DNA of 64,000 nucleotides from assembly GCA_016649715.1 (NCBI GenBank), contig JAENXC010000002.1, forward strand, positions 224,650 through 288,649, read 5' to 3'. This DNA comes from Flavobacteriaceae bacterium (lineage in GTDB: Bacteria > Bacteroidota > Bacteroidia > Flavobacteriales > Flavobacteriaceae). The translations under genes were made by a program, and so were the position numbers. The notes beneath the pieces were generated by a model. The model was not told the origin of the DNA, did not search any database, and worked only from the letters and a program-made list of their open reading frames with translations. Positions 8,930 to 17,941 of this stretch are shown piece by piece (within the stretch, counting starts at the first letter, position 1; the number at the start of each line of letters is the position of its first letter).

Positions 8930-8953
8930 GTTGACTTTGAAGAGGTTAAATAA
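8930..8953 (+). pseudogene. Duplicate of the last dnaK codons (VDFEEVK, stop)
   Basis: The 24 bases encode VDFEEVK and a stop and match 8883-8906 except at five third-codon positions, all silent (TTC/TTT, GAA/GAG, GTC/GTT, AAG/AAA, TAG/TAA). Conserved amino acids with silent differences suggest a relict of the native dnaK end left behind when repeat R2 was inserted. Confidence 0.6.
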
Positions 8954-9359
8954 GCTTATAGAAATAGATGAATGCAAAAACCGCAACCTGAGAGGGTTGC
9001 GGTTTTTTTGTTTATTATCAGTGTGCTTTCTGAAATTATCCAGAATTGCCTGCCATCTCTCGCGCTGCATTTCCAAGTGGTTTTCAGTTTTCAGCGACAT
9101 AGTATTTAAAAAAAGAGCGACCCAAAAAGAGCCGCTCCATTTTAAAAGCTTTTTTCTAACCAAATATTAAGCTTTAAGGTCTTTGAAGTGGGTGGGGGCC
9201 ACTTGGTTCAAAGACCGGGGCAAGCTACTAATAATTTCTAATTTAACAATGCTTTAAACGATAAAATATGCTCGTTGTCGTGTTTTATAAAATATGAGTG
9301 CCTATTCGGAAATTAGTAATTTGTAGAGAAAGGTTCAATAGCTGGTTCCCAAAAATTCC
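8954..9359. other. Non-coding region between dnaK and ridA
   Basis: Beyond the terminator I see no gene. The notable feature is a perfect 10-bp inverted repeat GGTCTTTGAA...TTCAAAGACC at 9178-9217 with an inner GTGG/CCAC pairing and a G-rich loop. It lacks a T-run, so it is not an obvious terminator. The track ORF at 8931 is a frame through the terminator and has no support. Confidence 0.5.
8976..9009 (+). terminator. Rho-independent terminator of dnaK
   Basis: ACCGCAACC and GGTTGCGGT form a strong stem with a short loop, flanked by A-runs and a T-run. It sits downstream of dnaK and could also act in the reverse direction. Confidence 0.85.
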
Positions 9360-9740
9360 CTAAAGCGAGGCAACCACTGAAATCTCCACATTCACAAACT
9401 TGGGCAGGTTGGCTACTTCCACAGTTTCACGAGCGGGTGCGGTGGCTTCGTTAAAATAGCTGCCATACACCTCGTTGATAGCGGCAAAATTGTTCATATC
9501 ACTGATGAAGATGGTAGTTTTCAGTACGTTTTCAAAGTTCATTCCGGCTTCGGTAAGGATGGCCTTTAGGTTTTCCATAACCAGTTTGGTCTCGGTTTTA
9601 ATGTTGTCCGTTACCAAATTCCCAGTTTTTGGATCAATCGCTATTTGCCCAGAAGTGTAGAGCATAGTTCCATTGAGTATCGCTTGGTTGTATGGGCCAA
9701 TGGGCGCAGGGGCGTGGGGGGTGGTGATTATTGTTTTCAT
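9360..9740 (-). CDS. ridA: RidA family reactive imine/enamine deaminase
   Basis: The 126-residue length is typical of the YjgF/YER057c/UK114 family. Visible are APAPIGPYNQAILNGTMLYTSGQIAIDP at the N-terminus, the ENLKAILTEAGMNFENVLKTTIFISDM helix-strand unit, and ARETVEVANLPKFVNVEISVVA at the C-terminus with the conserved Arg that binds the substrate carboxylate. RidA hydrolyses the 2-aminoacrylate and related intermediates released by PLP enzymes, in the cytosol. It lies just downstream of the LptD-like gene on the same strand, separated by 206 bases that include repeat R3, so co-transcription is possible but not certain. Confidence 0.93.
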   Translation of the reverse strand: MKTIITTPHAPAPIGPYNQAILNGTMLYTSGQIAIDPKTGNLVTDNIKTETKLVMENLKAILTEAGMNFENVLKTTIFISDMNNFAAINEVYGSYFNEATAPARETVEVANLPKFVNVEISVVASL

Positions 9741-9920
9741 GTTTTTGGGTTTAGAAGGTTTAGAAGTTTAGATGTCGATGAGTTTAAAGTGTACGGGGTT
9801 CTTCGCGTTTTTGCAGCTTGGCGTGCATTTCTCTCTTGCAAAGCCGCAAAGTGTTTCTTATTTTTTAAATTTTATACAGGTACCATTTAAATTTTGAACC
9901 TTGAATCTTGAATAACAAGT

Positions 9921-9948
9921 TCCCCCTTTTTGGGGGCCAGGGGGGCTT
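9921..9948. repeat. Dispersed repeat R3 (CCCCTTTGGGGG type) at lptD end
   Basis: CCCCCTTTTTGGGGG followed by GGGGGGCTT abuts the LptD-like stop codon. Related copies are at 44061, 44143 and 45382. Confidence 0.65.
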
Positions 9949-12706
9949 ACAAACGTTTATCACTCTCTCTCCGCTTATCATACTTAATATCACTGAGCAT
10001 AGACGATTTTATTCCTATAAAGAAATACCAAGCCGTGTTGATGCTGCCAATGGGTGTCCAGTTGAAACTCATTTGCCAACTTTCCAAATCGCGTTGGAAA
10101 CGGAATTGCGTTAGGGTTATGCCCTTGTTCTTAAAATCATAACCCGAGGAAACGCCCACCGTCCACCGCGGTGCCAGTTCCATATTGGTGCTCATCATAA
10201 ACGATTGGCTGGAAATTTCGTTCTGCCGCCGGGCATTGCCATAGGTGATGGTGTAAGCAAAACGCACATCCCATGGAATGTTGTAATTGTACCATTCCAC
10301 GTTGGTTTTGTCAACAGCTTCCTCGTCATTGTTTTTATATATCTGCCCGTCATAAATATTCGCGGCTTCGCCAAAGAGGTCATCGGGCCGGCCACCGTTT
10401 CGGAAAGTTTCGTTGTCTATTCCCATATCTTTTCCCTTGTCTTCAAAATCTTTGCTGCTGAAGGAATAGTTGATGCTCACATTGGCATTGGTCAACCGGA
10501 AAAGACTTCCGCCATTATTGATGTTAAAAACATCTATTTTGTTATTGTTGTTGTCCAGAGCATACGGGTCCAGCGATCCACTAAAGTTGAAATCCAGCTT
10601 TTTCACAATAGGAATGCTGCCGCTAAATTGCAATGGGCTCCATTTCAGGGAATCGCCCGCAAGATTATAGGCTGTGGAAAAGTTCAGGTTGTTCAGCAAA
10701 ATTACTTTTTTGGGTTCTTTGGCAAGCGTGTCGCTGTCGCGCACTTTGGCCTCAAAGGTATTGCTCAAGGACATCCCGATGCTGCTGGAATATACTTTGC
10801 TTGGCGGACCGTAAAGCGTATTTTCAAAACGTGAATATTCAACAACATGTGCAGCTTCATCTGCCGTTTTTGGCACAAGAAACTCATCGTAATACCTATC
10901 AAAAGCGGGATTCACGTTATAGCCGATGGAAGGGCGTACCACATGGCGGATAGCCTGTATTTTTTTATCTTTTCCGAAGTTGAAAAGCCCGTAAAGTGTG
11001 GTTCCCAAACTGGTTGAAAAATTATAGGTACGGTAACTCTCAAAACCAGAAACGGTATCTTGAACAATGCCGCCCAAACCATTGTTTACGGTTGCATCAT
11101 AGCGTTTACGGGTACTTTTAAGAACCCAAGTTTCCCGAAAGTTGGTCCCTGCAGAAGCACTTAAATATTTAAGGATTTTAAAGTTGGTTGTAATTGGAAT
11201 ATTGTGCTGCGCCCCAATCTGTGCGCTATTAAACATTTCTGACTTAAAAAATAGCGAATCGGCCGTCAATATTCGGTTTTCTGCGGAAAGGTCGTACTGA
11301 AAATTTATATTCTGAATAATCCCTTTTTTGGCGCCATCCTTTGGTGCGAATGGATATATCCGCGAAACGCTTCCGCTCAAGTTTGGCAGCGACATGGATA
11401 TTTGTTGGGTATTTGTGTTCTGTGAATGTGTGGCGGCAAGTGTGAAGTTTACCTGTGGGTCGCCTTCAAAACTTTTGGAGTAGGAAATGGAGGAGCTAAG
11501 CGTATTCACCAATGCACTGGCATTGTTGACCTGATTGATGGATTCAGTAAAATATTTACTGCTCCCAATATTTACTGAAGCGGAAAAACGCGAACTCGGG
11601 TTGCTCTTTGAATCCTGAGTGTGTTGCCAGCGAATGTTGTAAATACTGCTTTCCTGAAAATTGGGAAACCCTCTTTCCTCTTGCACAAGGCTTTCATAAC
11701 GAGCACTGAAATTTCCGCGGTATTTATATTTAAGTACATATGTAGATTCTCCCCGCAAAGCATAGCTTCCGTTGGTGTAATAATCGCCCAGTAGGCTAAA
11801 ATCCAAATAATCATTGATGGCAAAATAATAGCCCCCGTTCTGAAAGAAGAACCCACGGCTGTTGTTTTCGCCAAAGGAAGGAATAATAAAACCAGAAGTG
11901 CGGTCTTCGGTTAACGGAAAGTAAGCAAAGGGTAGCCCTATGGGCGTTGGCACATCGGCTATATACATATTAGTCAATCCCGTAACAATTTTTTTCTTCG
12001 GAACAAATTTCGCCTTTCGGGTGTAGAAATAATATTCGGGGTCGTCAATATTTTTTGAAGTAGTAAACTTCACATTTCGCAAATAAATCACGGAATCGTT
12101 TACTTTTTTGGTTACTTCGGCAATTACATTAAAACCGTTCTGTTCCGTCCGGCTGTTATAAACGAGCGCTTTTTTAGAATTAAAATTATACCGAATGGAA
12201 TCTGGCTCCACTTTATTGTTTCCCTGCACAAAAATAGGGCGTTGGCTGTAAGTGCCCGCACTGTCTATCCCTTTGGCATATACTTCGTTTTTGTTGTAAT
12301 CTAAAATAATCAAACCCGCATCAATCCGCATATCTTCGTAAATGATATACGCTTTGTTGTACATATATACCTTGTTCTCCTTTCTATTGAGAAGCACGTA
12401 ATCTTCGCCGTAATAATCCACAATATCTGTCAAGGTTTCCTTGGGAGGCTTTATGGAATCGGTCTTAACGGTGTCCTTAGCCTTTTCGTTAATTTCGGCA
12501 ATAATCGGTTTTAGGTTTACGGAAACAGTATCCTCATTATTGGTTTTGGGGATGTTAGCTTCATTCTTCGGCGGAATGTCCTGCGCATGCAAAATTGCGC
12601 TGCAAAGTAGCAGGAATGTTAAGAAGATTGTTAAGTAATGCCTGTTGGTCTGCAATGCGCTGATGCTATTATTTTGTAGATTTGGCTCAGTATTTGAAAC
12701 GGTCAA
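9947..12706 (-). CDS. LptD-like outer-membrane LPS assembly protein (OstA family)
   Basis: The 919-residue protein has a hydrophobic signal near residues 23-42 ending AILHAQ, a 130-residue Ser/Thr/Lys-rich linker, an OstA-like beta-jellyroll (YGEDYVLLNRKENKVYMYNKA onward, with PIFVQGNNKVEPDSIRYNF) and then about 600 residues of alternating beta strands that fit a large outer-membrane barrel (PTPIGLPFAYFPLTEDRTSG is characteristic). LptD inserts lipopolysaccharide into the outer leaflet. The Bacteroidetes members are divergent, so the function is by homology. The signal peptide begins late, and the TTG at 12653-12655 (LQTNRHYLTIF) is an attractive alternative start. It is divergent from the amidase gene. 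Confidence 0.82.
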   Translation of the reverse strand: MTVSNTEPNLQNNSISALQTNRHYLTIFLTFLLLCSAILHAQDIPPKNEANIPKTNNEDTVSVNLKPIIAEINEKAKDTVKTDSIKPPKETLTDIVDYYGEDYVLLNRKENKVYMYNKAYIIYEDMRIDAGLIILDYNKNEVYAKGIDSAGTYSQRPIFVQGNNKVEPDSIRYNFNSKKALVYNSRTEQNGFNVIAEVTKKVNDSVIYLRNVKFTTSKNIDDPEYYFYTRKAKFVPKKKIVTGLTNMYIADVPTPIGLPFAYFPLTEDRTSGFIIPSFGENNSRGFFFQNGGYYFAINDYLDFSLLGDYYTNGSYALRGESTYVLKYKYRGNFSARYESLVQEERGFPNFQESSIYNIRWQHTQDSKSNPSSRFSASVNIGSSKYFTESINQVNNASALVNTLSSSISYSKSFEGDPQVNFTLAATHSQNTNTQQISMSLPNLSGSVSRIYPFAPKDGAKKGIIQNINFQYDLSAENRILTADSLFFKSEMFNSAQIGAQHNIPITTNFKILKYLSASAGTNFRETWVLKSTRKRYDATVNNGLGGIVQDTVSGFESYRTYNFSTSLGTTLYGLFNFGKDKKIQAIRHVVRPSIGYNVNPAFDRYYDEFLVPKTADEAAHVVEYSRFENTLYGPPSKVYSSSIGMSLSNTFEAKVRDSDTLAKEPKKVILLNNLNFSTAYNLAGDSLKWSPLQFSGSIPIVKKLDFNFSGSLDPYALDNNNNKIDVFNINNGGSLFRLTNANVSINYSFSSKDFEDKGKDMGIDNETFRNGGRPDDLFGEAANIYDGQIYKNNDEEAVDKTNVEWYNYNIPWDVRFAYTITYGNARRQNEISSQSFMMSTNMELAPRWTVGVSSGYDFKNKGITLTQFRFQRDLESWQMSFNWTPIGSINTAWYFFIGIKSSMLSDIKYDKRRESDKRL

Positions 12707-13090
12707 AAATAAACATATTTTTTCGGGTATATTTTTTTAAATGAATTTTTTGGGAAAAGGATTATTGAAACAGGAAACAGGACTAAAATGAAACAGGACT
12801 GAAGGGAAATAGGAAGCAGGACTGGAGGGAAACGGGAAACTAGACGGTTTGGTTTTTAAATGTTCTCTATTTCATTATTAAATCCGAATCCGTCCTGTAT
12901 CTTGTAGCGCAGCGATCCTGTTTCCTGAGTCAATTTTAAAAATAATAATCAATAATAACAATCGTAACAGCTTTATGAAATGCCCATTAACAATTTACAA
13001 ACCACAATTTAGGATGAATATTCTAGGCATTCCACCTGCCTGCTTAACGCAGGTAGGCAGGTCTTCCGCTTTATCAAATTTTTTATACAG
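12707..13090. other. Divergent intergenic region with degenerate GAAACAGGAC repeats
   Basis: No gene is visible. Positions 12767-12845 hold five or so degenerate direct copies of GAAACAGGACT/GGAAGCAGGACT, and 12885-12930 holds inverted relatives (CCGTCCTGTATC, GATCCTGTTTCCTGA), so the whole could fold as one long imperfect hairpin. A copy of palindrome R1 follows at 13034-13062. The promoters of the LptD-like and amidase genes must lie here, but I could not assign boxes. Confidence 0.55.
13034..13062. repeat. Dispersed palindrome R1, variant
   Basis: ACCTGCCTGCTTAACGCAGG with AGGCAGGT forms a hairpin about 30 bases before the amidase start; the central CCGG of other copies is replaced by TTAA. 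Confidence 0.75.
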
Positions 13091-14212
13091 ATGAAAACGA
13101 AACTATTTTCTTCTTTCGTATTAATAATAAGTCTTTCATTCTTTTCTTTCACTGCTTCGGCGGCTGAAAATCCAATAAAACCCTTCGTTATTGTTTTGGA
13201 TGCGGGCCACGGTGGTCACGATACCGGAAACATCGGCAATGGCTACAAAGAATCTGAAATAGCGTTGAGTATCATTCTAAAAGTGGGTGCCGAGCTTGAA
13301 AAACTTCCCAACGTTAAAGTAATCTATACGCGCAAAACCGACGTTTTTATTGAACTTCGCGAACGTGCTGCAATCGCCAATAGGGCAGATGCCGATCTTT
13401 TTGTTTCTGTGCATTGCAACGCCCACAGCAGCCAAGCGTACGGAACTGAAACCTTTGTGCTGGGTTTGCACAAGAGCCAAGCCAACTTTGAGGTTGCAAA
13501 AAAGGAAAACGAAGTGATTTATTTGGAAGATAATTACAAGGAAAAATATGGTGGCTTCGACCCTAATGCTCCAGAATCATTGATAGGAATGGTGTTGATG
13601 CAGGAAGAGTATCTGGACCAGAGCATCCTTTTGGCAAGCTTGGTTCAAAACAATATTGTGAACAATCTTAAGCAGAACGACCGCAGCGTGAAACAGGCAG
13701 GTTTTTGGGTGCTCCACAATACCTATATGCCCAGTGTGCTGATTGAAACTGGTTTTCTTACGAATAAAAAAGAGGGAGAATATCTCAATTCTGTAAAAGG
13801 ACAGACCGATATGTCGCGCGAAATTGCCAATGCCATCAAAACTTACATCAGCAGTCTTTCCGTAGCGAACGAAAAAATAAAAGACCCCGAAGTAAAGGAA
13901 CTGGAAGTTGAAAAGGTGATCGAAACAACCAAAGAAGATATTTATGAAGGTGTGACCTTTAAAGTACAATTGGCCGCCAGCAGCAGAAAATTGGACACCA
14001 AACCGAGTAACTTCAAGGGCCTTAAAGACATAGCCCGCGACAAAGAGGATGGACTGTTCAAATATTACTACGGCGAAACTTCCGACTACAACAAAATACA
14101 GATAATGAAAACCTTCGCACAGCAAAAAGGTTTTCCAACTGCATACATTGTTGCATTCAAAAAAGGGAAAAAAGTTAATGTCCCCGAAGTGTTAAAATCG
14201 AAAGCCAATTAG
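13091..14212 (+). CDS. N-acetylmuramoyl-L-alanine amidase (Amidase_3)
   Basis: After a signal peptide (about residues 1-24, ending TASAA) comes the zinc amidase fold: VIVLDAGHGGHDTGNIGNG with the first His, ESEIALSI with the Glu ligand, LFVSVHCNAHSS with the second His ligand, and SVLIETGFLTNKKEGEYL with the catalytic Glu. It cleaves the amide bond between MurNAc and the stem peptide in the periplasm during cell separation. The insert between the zinc ligands resembles that of AmiA/B/C. The last 90 residues (VTFKVQLAASSRKLDTKPSNF onward) resemble a SPOR-like septum-binding repeat. The MlaD gene follows 54 bases later. Confidence 0.93.
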   Translation: MKTKLFSSFVLIISLSFFSFTASAAENPIKPFVIVLDAGHGGHDTGNIGNGYKESEIALSIILKVGAELEKLPNVKVIYTRKTDVFIELRERAAIANRADADLFVSVHCNAHSSQAYGTETFVLGLHKSQANFEVAKKENEVIYLEDNYKEKYGGFDPNAPESLIGMVLMQEEYLDQSILLASLVQNNIVNNLKQNDRSVKQAGFWVLHNTYMPSVLIETGFLTNKKEGEYLNSVKGQTDMSREIANAIKTYISSLSVANEKIKDPEVKELEVEKVIETTKEDIYEGVTFKVQLAASSRKLDTKPSNFKGLKDIARDKEDGLFKYYYGETSDYNKIQIMKTFAQQKGFPTAYIVAFKKGKKVNVPEVLKSKAN

Positions 14213-14266
14213 TGTGCTTTCTTTATATTTATCACTTAAATTTGTTCAAAATCTAAAATTGCACTC

Positions 14267-15217
14267 TTGAAACTATCCAAAGAAGTTAAGACCGGAATCC
14301 TCGCCATAGGCGCCATATTACTTTTGATATTTGGTTACAGTTTTTTAAAAGGCACCAATCTGCTGGATAAAAACCGTGAATTTTACGTGAAATACGACAA
14401 TGTAGAAGGCTTGGCACAGGCTGCTCCCGTTACCATTAACGGGCTTACCGTGGGCAAGGTCCAAAACATTTCGTTTGCCAATTCAAAGGGAGGGCTTATT
14501 GTGAAATTTACTGTTGAAAAAGATTTCGATTTCTCAAAAAACAGTATCGTTAGGATTTATAGTTCGGGCCTTCTTGGTGGAAAAAACTTAGGAATTTATC
14601 CTGAATACGATATAAATAATATTGCGAATAGCGGCGACACCCTTCGTGGCGATGTGGAAGATGGCATGTTGACTGCTGTTTCAAAAGCACTTGGACCTTT
14701 AGAGAAAAAGGTGAACAACACTTTAGCCACCGTGGATACATTATTATTGAATGTAAACGACATTGTGGATGAAAAGACAAGAAAAAATCTAAAGGAAGCC
14801 ATCGAAAATCTTAACAATACCTTGAATTCCTTTTCAGGGGTTTCGGAAAACTTAAATCATATTCTTGCAAACAATACAGGAAAACTGGACAATACCTTTA
14901 CCAATTTGGACAAAACCGCAAACAATCTTTCCAAACTAACAGATTCTTTGGCGCAACTGGAAACCGGAAAATTGGTGACAGATATACAAAACGTTGTGGA
15001 TAAAATGAATAAGATAGTAGCGGGCGTGGATAATGGCGACGGCTCCATCGGAAAACTTTTGAAAGACGACAAGCTCTACGAAAATCTGGAAGGTGCTTCA
15101 AGGCAGCTTGAACAACTTCTGCAAGACGTAAAACTGAACCCGAAACGCTACGTGAACATTTCAGTTTTTGGAAAAAAACAAAGGAAATACGTAACGCCGG
15201 ACAACCCAGACGAATAA
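14267..15217 (+). CDS. MlaD/MCE-family lipid-transport protein
   Basis: A single N-terminal membrane anchor (ILAIGAILLLIFGYSFLKG) is followed by an MCE domain (FYVKYDNVEGLAQAAPVTINGLTVGKV, residues about 38-115) and a long helical C-terminus with NLNNTLNSFSGVSENLNHIL-type heptads. MCE proteins form hexameric channels that carry phospholipids between the membranes. The ATPase and permease partners are not adjacent. The start is TTG, chosen because it opens directly before the KLSKEVKTG anchor. Possible -7 box TAAATTTG at 14237-14244. Only three bases separate it from the next gene, so they share an mRNA. Confidence 0.9.
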   Translation: MKLSKEVKTGILAIGAILLLIFGYSFLKGTNLLDKNREFYVKYDNVEGLAQAAPVTINGLTVGKVQNISFANSKGGLIVKFTVEKDFDFSKNSIVRIYSSGLLGGKNLGIYPEYDINNIANSGDTLRGDVEDGMLTAVSKALGPLEKKVNNTLATVDTLLLNVNDIVDEKTRKNLKEAIENLNNTLNSFSGVSENLNHILANNTGKLDNTFTNLDKTANNLSKLTDSLAQLETGKLVTDIQNVVDKMNKIVAGVDNGDGSIGKLLKDDKLYENLEGASRQLEQLLQDVKLNPKRYVNISVFGKKQRKYVTPDNPDE

Positions 15218-15220
15218 GCC

Positions 15221-16552
15221 ATGCAGTACATCCCGAACATACTTTTCACCATCGCCCTTGCGGCGGGTATTGGTTATTTTACCCTCAACATCCGTAAAAT
15301 AATCCGCAACATCAAGTTGGGGCGGGAAGTGGACGCTTCAGACCATACTGGTCAACGATGGAGCAATGTGTTTCGCATTGCGTTGGGACAATCAAAAATG
15401 GTGGTTCGGCCCATTCCAGGTCTGTTGCATATTTTCGTTTATGTGGGTTTTGTTATTATCAATATTGAAGTGCTGGAAATTATCATCGATGGCATTTTTG
15501 GGACGCATCGAGTTCTTTCCACAGTTCTTCCTGAAGGTTTATATAATTTTTTGATTGCTTCTTTTGAAATCTTGGCACTGTTGGTTTTGGTGGGCGTCAT
15601 TCTTTTTTGGACACGTAGAAATATTCAAAAACTACAGCGCTTTTGGAAACCCGAAATGAAAGGATGGCCAAAAAACGACGGTAACTTCATCCTTTATTTT
15701 GAAATGGTTTTGATGATACTGTTTCTAACTATGAATGCTGCCGATCAATCCTTACAAACATTGGGAGTGGTGCATTATGTTGATGCAGGAGCATTTCCTA
15801 TAAGTAAATTCATCACTCCACTAATGGACGGTCTTTCCGAAGGAACATTAATAGCTATTGAACGCGGTGCGTGGTGGTTTCATATTTTGGGAATACTCGT
15901 ATTCCTTAATTATCTGTACTTTTCAAAACACCTTCATATTTTATTGGCCTTCCCAAATGTTTACTTCGGTAAAGTGGTGCCGATGGGTAAATTCAGAAAC
16001 CTTGATTCCGTCACCAACGAAGTAAAAATGATGATGGATCCAAATGTAGATCCATTTGCAACTCCAGCGGAAGGAGCAACTGAAGCCCCTGCAAAGTTTG
16101 GCGCCAGCGATGTTATGGATTTAAGCAGGATTCAACTTTTAAACGCCTATACCTGTACCGAATGTGGCCGCTGCACCAGTGTATGTCCAGCCAATATTAC
16201 AGGCAAGTTGCTTTCTCCCAGAAAAATAATGATGGACACTCGCGACCGTTTGGAAGAAATAGGAAAAAACATCGACAAGAACGGCGAGTTCAAACCAGAC
16301 GGAAAACAGTTGCTCGATGATTATATTCTTCGAGAGGAACTTTGGGCCTGTACCACCTGCAACGCCTGTGTGGAGGCTTGTCCGGTGAGCATAGACCCGT
16401 TGAGCATTATTATGGATATGCGCCAGTATTTGGTGATGGAACAATCTGCCGCACCAACAGAGTTGAACGTGGCGATGACCAATATCGAAAACAACGGTGC
16501 GCCCTGGCCATACAACCAAATGGACCGTTTGAACTGGAAAAATGAGAATTGA
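15221..16552 (+). CDS. Membrane (Fe-S)-binding oxidoreductase subunit (HdrD/GlpC-like)
   Basis: The N-terminal 250 residues carry about five membrane spans with histidines that could ligate haem, like the NarI/HdrE type. The C-terminal part has two 4Fe-4S motifs, CTECGRCTSVCP and CTTCNACVEACP, each followed by a typical helix. Such proteins pass electrons between the quinone pool and a soluble thiol or hydroxy-acid dehydrogenase. The CCG-domain protein at 17147 is the expected partner. It overlaps no neighbour but follows the MlaD stop by three bases. The electron donor is unknown. Confidence 0.85.
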   Translation: MQYIPNILFTIALAAGIGYFTLNIRKIIRNIKLGREVDASDHTGQRWSNVFRIALGQSKMVVRPIPGLLHIFVYVGFVIINIEVLEIIIDGIFGTHRVLSTVLPEGLYNFLIASFEILALLVLVGVILFWTRRNIQKLQRFWKPEMKGWPKNDGNFILYFEMVLMILFLTMNAADQSLQTLGVVHYVDAGAFPISKFITPLMDGLSEGTLIAIERGAWWFHILGILVFLNYLYFSKHLHILLAFPNVYFGKVVPMGKFRNLDSVTNEVKMMMDPNVDPFATPAEGATEAPAKFGASDVMDLSRIQLLNAYTCTECGRCTSVCPANITGKLLSPRKIMMDTRDRLEEIGKNIDKNGEFKPDGKQLLDDYILREELWACTTCNACVEACPVSIDPLSIIMDMRQYLVMEQSAAPTELNVAMTNIENNGAPWPYNQMDRLNWKNEN

Positions 16553-16583
16553 TTAAAGACCAACGATTTTAAATAATATTCGT

Positions 16584-16609
16584 GAACCTGCCTGCCGGCA
16601 GGCAGGTTC
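16584..16609. repeat. Dispersed palindrome R1, perfect copy
   Basis: A 26-base perfect palindrome with core CCTGCCTGCCGGCAGGCAGG, between two genes of an operon. It is the cleanest copy of the family in the window. Confidence 0.9.
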
Positions 16610-16628
16610 TTGGCAAAAAAGTAGAAAC

Positions 16629-17063
16629 ATGAAAAAAGAAGAAGTAGAAAAAATGCTGCACGATAAAGTAGAAAAGGGCGAGCACATTAGCCCAATTCTT
16701 CCCGAAGGAATAAAAAACTACTTGATAGACATAGACGGAACCATTACCGAAGACATTCCAAACGAGGAACCTGAAAGGATGGCAACCTGTGAGCCCTTCC
16801 CCGATGCTTTGAAAACTTTGAATAAATGGTATGACGAAGGTCACATCATTTGTTTTTTTACTTCGCGTACCGAAGCACACCGAGAAATAACCGAAACCTG
16901 GCTAGCCAAACACGGTTTTAAATATCACACAATGTTGATGGGAAAACCACGTGGGGGTAATTATCACTGGGTGGACAATCATTTGGTGAAAGCCACCCGC
17001 TACAAAGGAAAATTCACCGATTTGGTGGAAAAAGAAGTAACCATTAAGGTATTTGAAGATTGA
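16629..17063 (+). CDS. HAD-like hydrolase, small (often labelled phosphoheptose isomerase)
   Basis: The 144-residue protein has the HAD nucleophile motif in YLIDIDGTIT (residues about 31-40), a Ser/Thr motif in ICFFTSRTEAHREI, and a final acidic motif in GGNYHWVDNHLVKATRYKG. No separate cap domain is present, which suits C0-type HAD enzymes acting on large substrates. The name phosphoheptose isomerase used for relatives is not supported by the sequence, which lacks a SIS fold. It lies inside the Fe-S operon, separated from the preceding gene by repeat R1. Confidence 0.8.
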   Translation: MKKEEVEKMLHDKVEKGEHISPILPEGIKNYLIDIDGTITEDIPNEEPERMATCEPFPDALKTLNKWYDEGHIICFFTSRTEAHREITETWLAKHGFKYHTMLMGKPRGGNYHWVDNHLVKATRYKGKFTDLVEKEVTIKVFED

Positions 17064-17146
17064 TAAACCCAGCGGTTAATGGAAAAGGTTAATAGTTAAT
17101 TGGTGGACCCATTAACCATTAACAATAAACAATTAACAATTTTAAA

Positions 17147-17938
17147 ATGAGTGAACCAATAAAAGTCCCAACTATGGCCGAATACGCGGCTCAAGGCAAA
17201 CAACCGGAAGTCCTGTTTTTCGTGGGATGCGCAGGGAGTTTTGACGACCGTGCAAAAAAAATTACCAAAGCCTTTGTGAAATTACTTCACAAAGCAAACA
17301 TAGATTTTGCAGTTTTGGGAACCGAGGAAAGCTGTAACGGCGATCCCGCAAAAAGGGCAGGAAATGAGTTTCTGTTCCAAATGCAGGCTATGGCCAATAT
17401 AGAAGTGCTCAATGGCTATGGAATAAAAAAAATAGTTACCGCCTGTCCGCACTGTTTCAATACAATAGGCAATGAATATCCCGGTCTTGGCGGTAATTAT
17501 GAAGTGATGCACCACACCCAATTCCTAAAAGCGTTATTAGACGAAGGAAGGTTGAAAGTGGAAGGCGGAAAATTCAAAGGGAAAAAGATTACTTTCCACG
17601 ATCCGTGCTATTTGGGTAGGGCCAATGGCGAATACGAAGCACCCCGAAATCTTCTTGAAAAACTGGAAGTGGAATTGGTGGAGATGGGACGTAACAAAAA
17701 AAATGGTTTTTGTTGCGGAGCCGGTGGGGCACAGGTCTTTAAAGAACCGGAGCCTGGAAACAAGGATATCAATGTGGAACGTACAGAGGAAGCAATGGAA
17801 ACTACCTCTGAAATAATTGCCACCGGTTGCCCGTTCTGTATGATGATGTTGACTGATGGGGTAAAGGCTAAGAATGCCGAAAACAGCATTCAAGTGATGG
17901 ATGTAGCGGAAATGATTGCAAATGCAGAAGATTTATAA
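17147..17938 (+). CDS. CCG-domain (Fe-S) protein, HdrB/GlcF-like soluble subunit
   Basis: Two cysteine-rich CCG domains are visible. The first has FFVGCAGSFDDR, EESCNGDPAKRAGNEF and TACPHCFNT; the second has HDPCYLGRANGEYEAPR, NGFCCGAGGAQVF and ATGCPFCMMML. In the first domain the CCG triplet reads SCN, so only the second has the full set of cysteines. Such domains bind a special 4Fe-4S cluster or zinc and reduce disulfides or accept electrons. With the membrane Fe-S protein at 15221 it probably forms one redox complex. The next gene begins three bases after its stop. Confidence 0.87.
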   Translation: MSEPIKVPTMAEYAAQGKQPEVLFFVGCAGSFDDRAKKITKAFVKLLHKANIDFAVLGTEESCNGDPAKRAGNEFLFQMQAMANIEVLNGYGIKKIVTACPHCFNTIGNEYPGLGGNYEVMHHTQFLKALLDEGRLKVEGGKFKGKKITFHDPCYLGRANGEYEAPRNLLEKLEVELVEMGRNKKNGFCCGAGGAQVFKEPEPGNKDINVERTEEAMETTSEIIATGCPFCMMMLTDGVKAKNAENSIQVMDVAEMIANAEDL

Positions 17939-17941
17939 ATA

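Noticed and set aside
7023-9163. Long minus-strand ORFs (211 and 295 residues and smaller) opposite dnaK
   Set aside because: They are the antisense frames of a clear dnaK gene and show low-complexity translations of its codon pattern, with no homology signs.
8931-9170. 79-codon plus-strand ORF after dnaK
   Set aside because: It contains the duplicated dnaK end in a different frame and the terminator, and has no family resemblance.
16629-17063. Phosphoheptose isomerase
   Set aside because: The motifs are those of HAD hydrolases (DIDGT) and there is no SIS domain.
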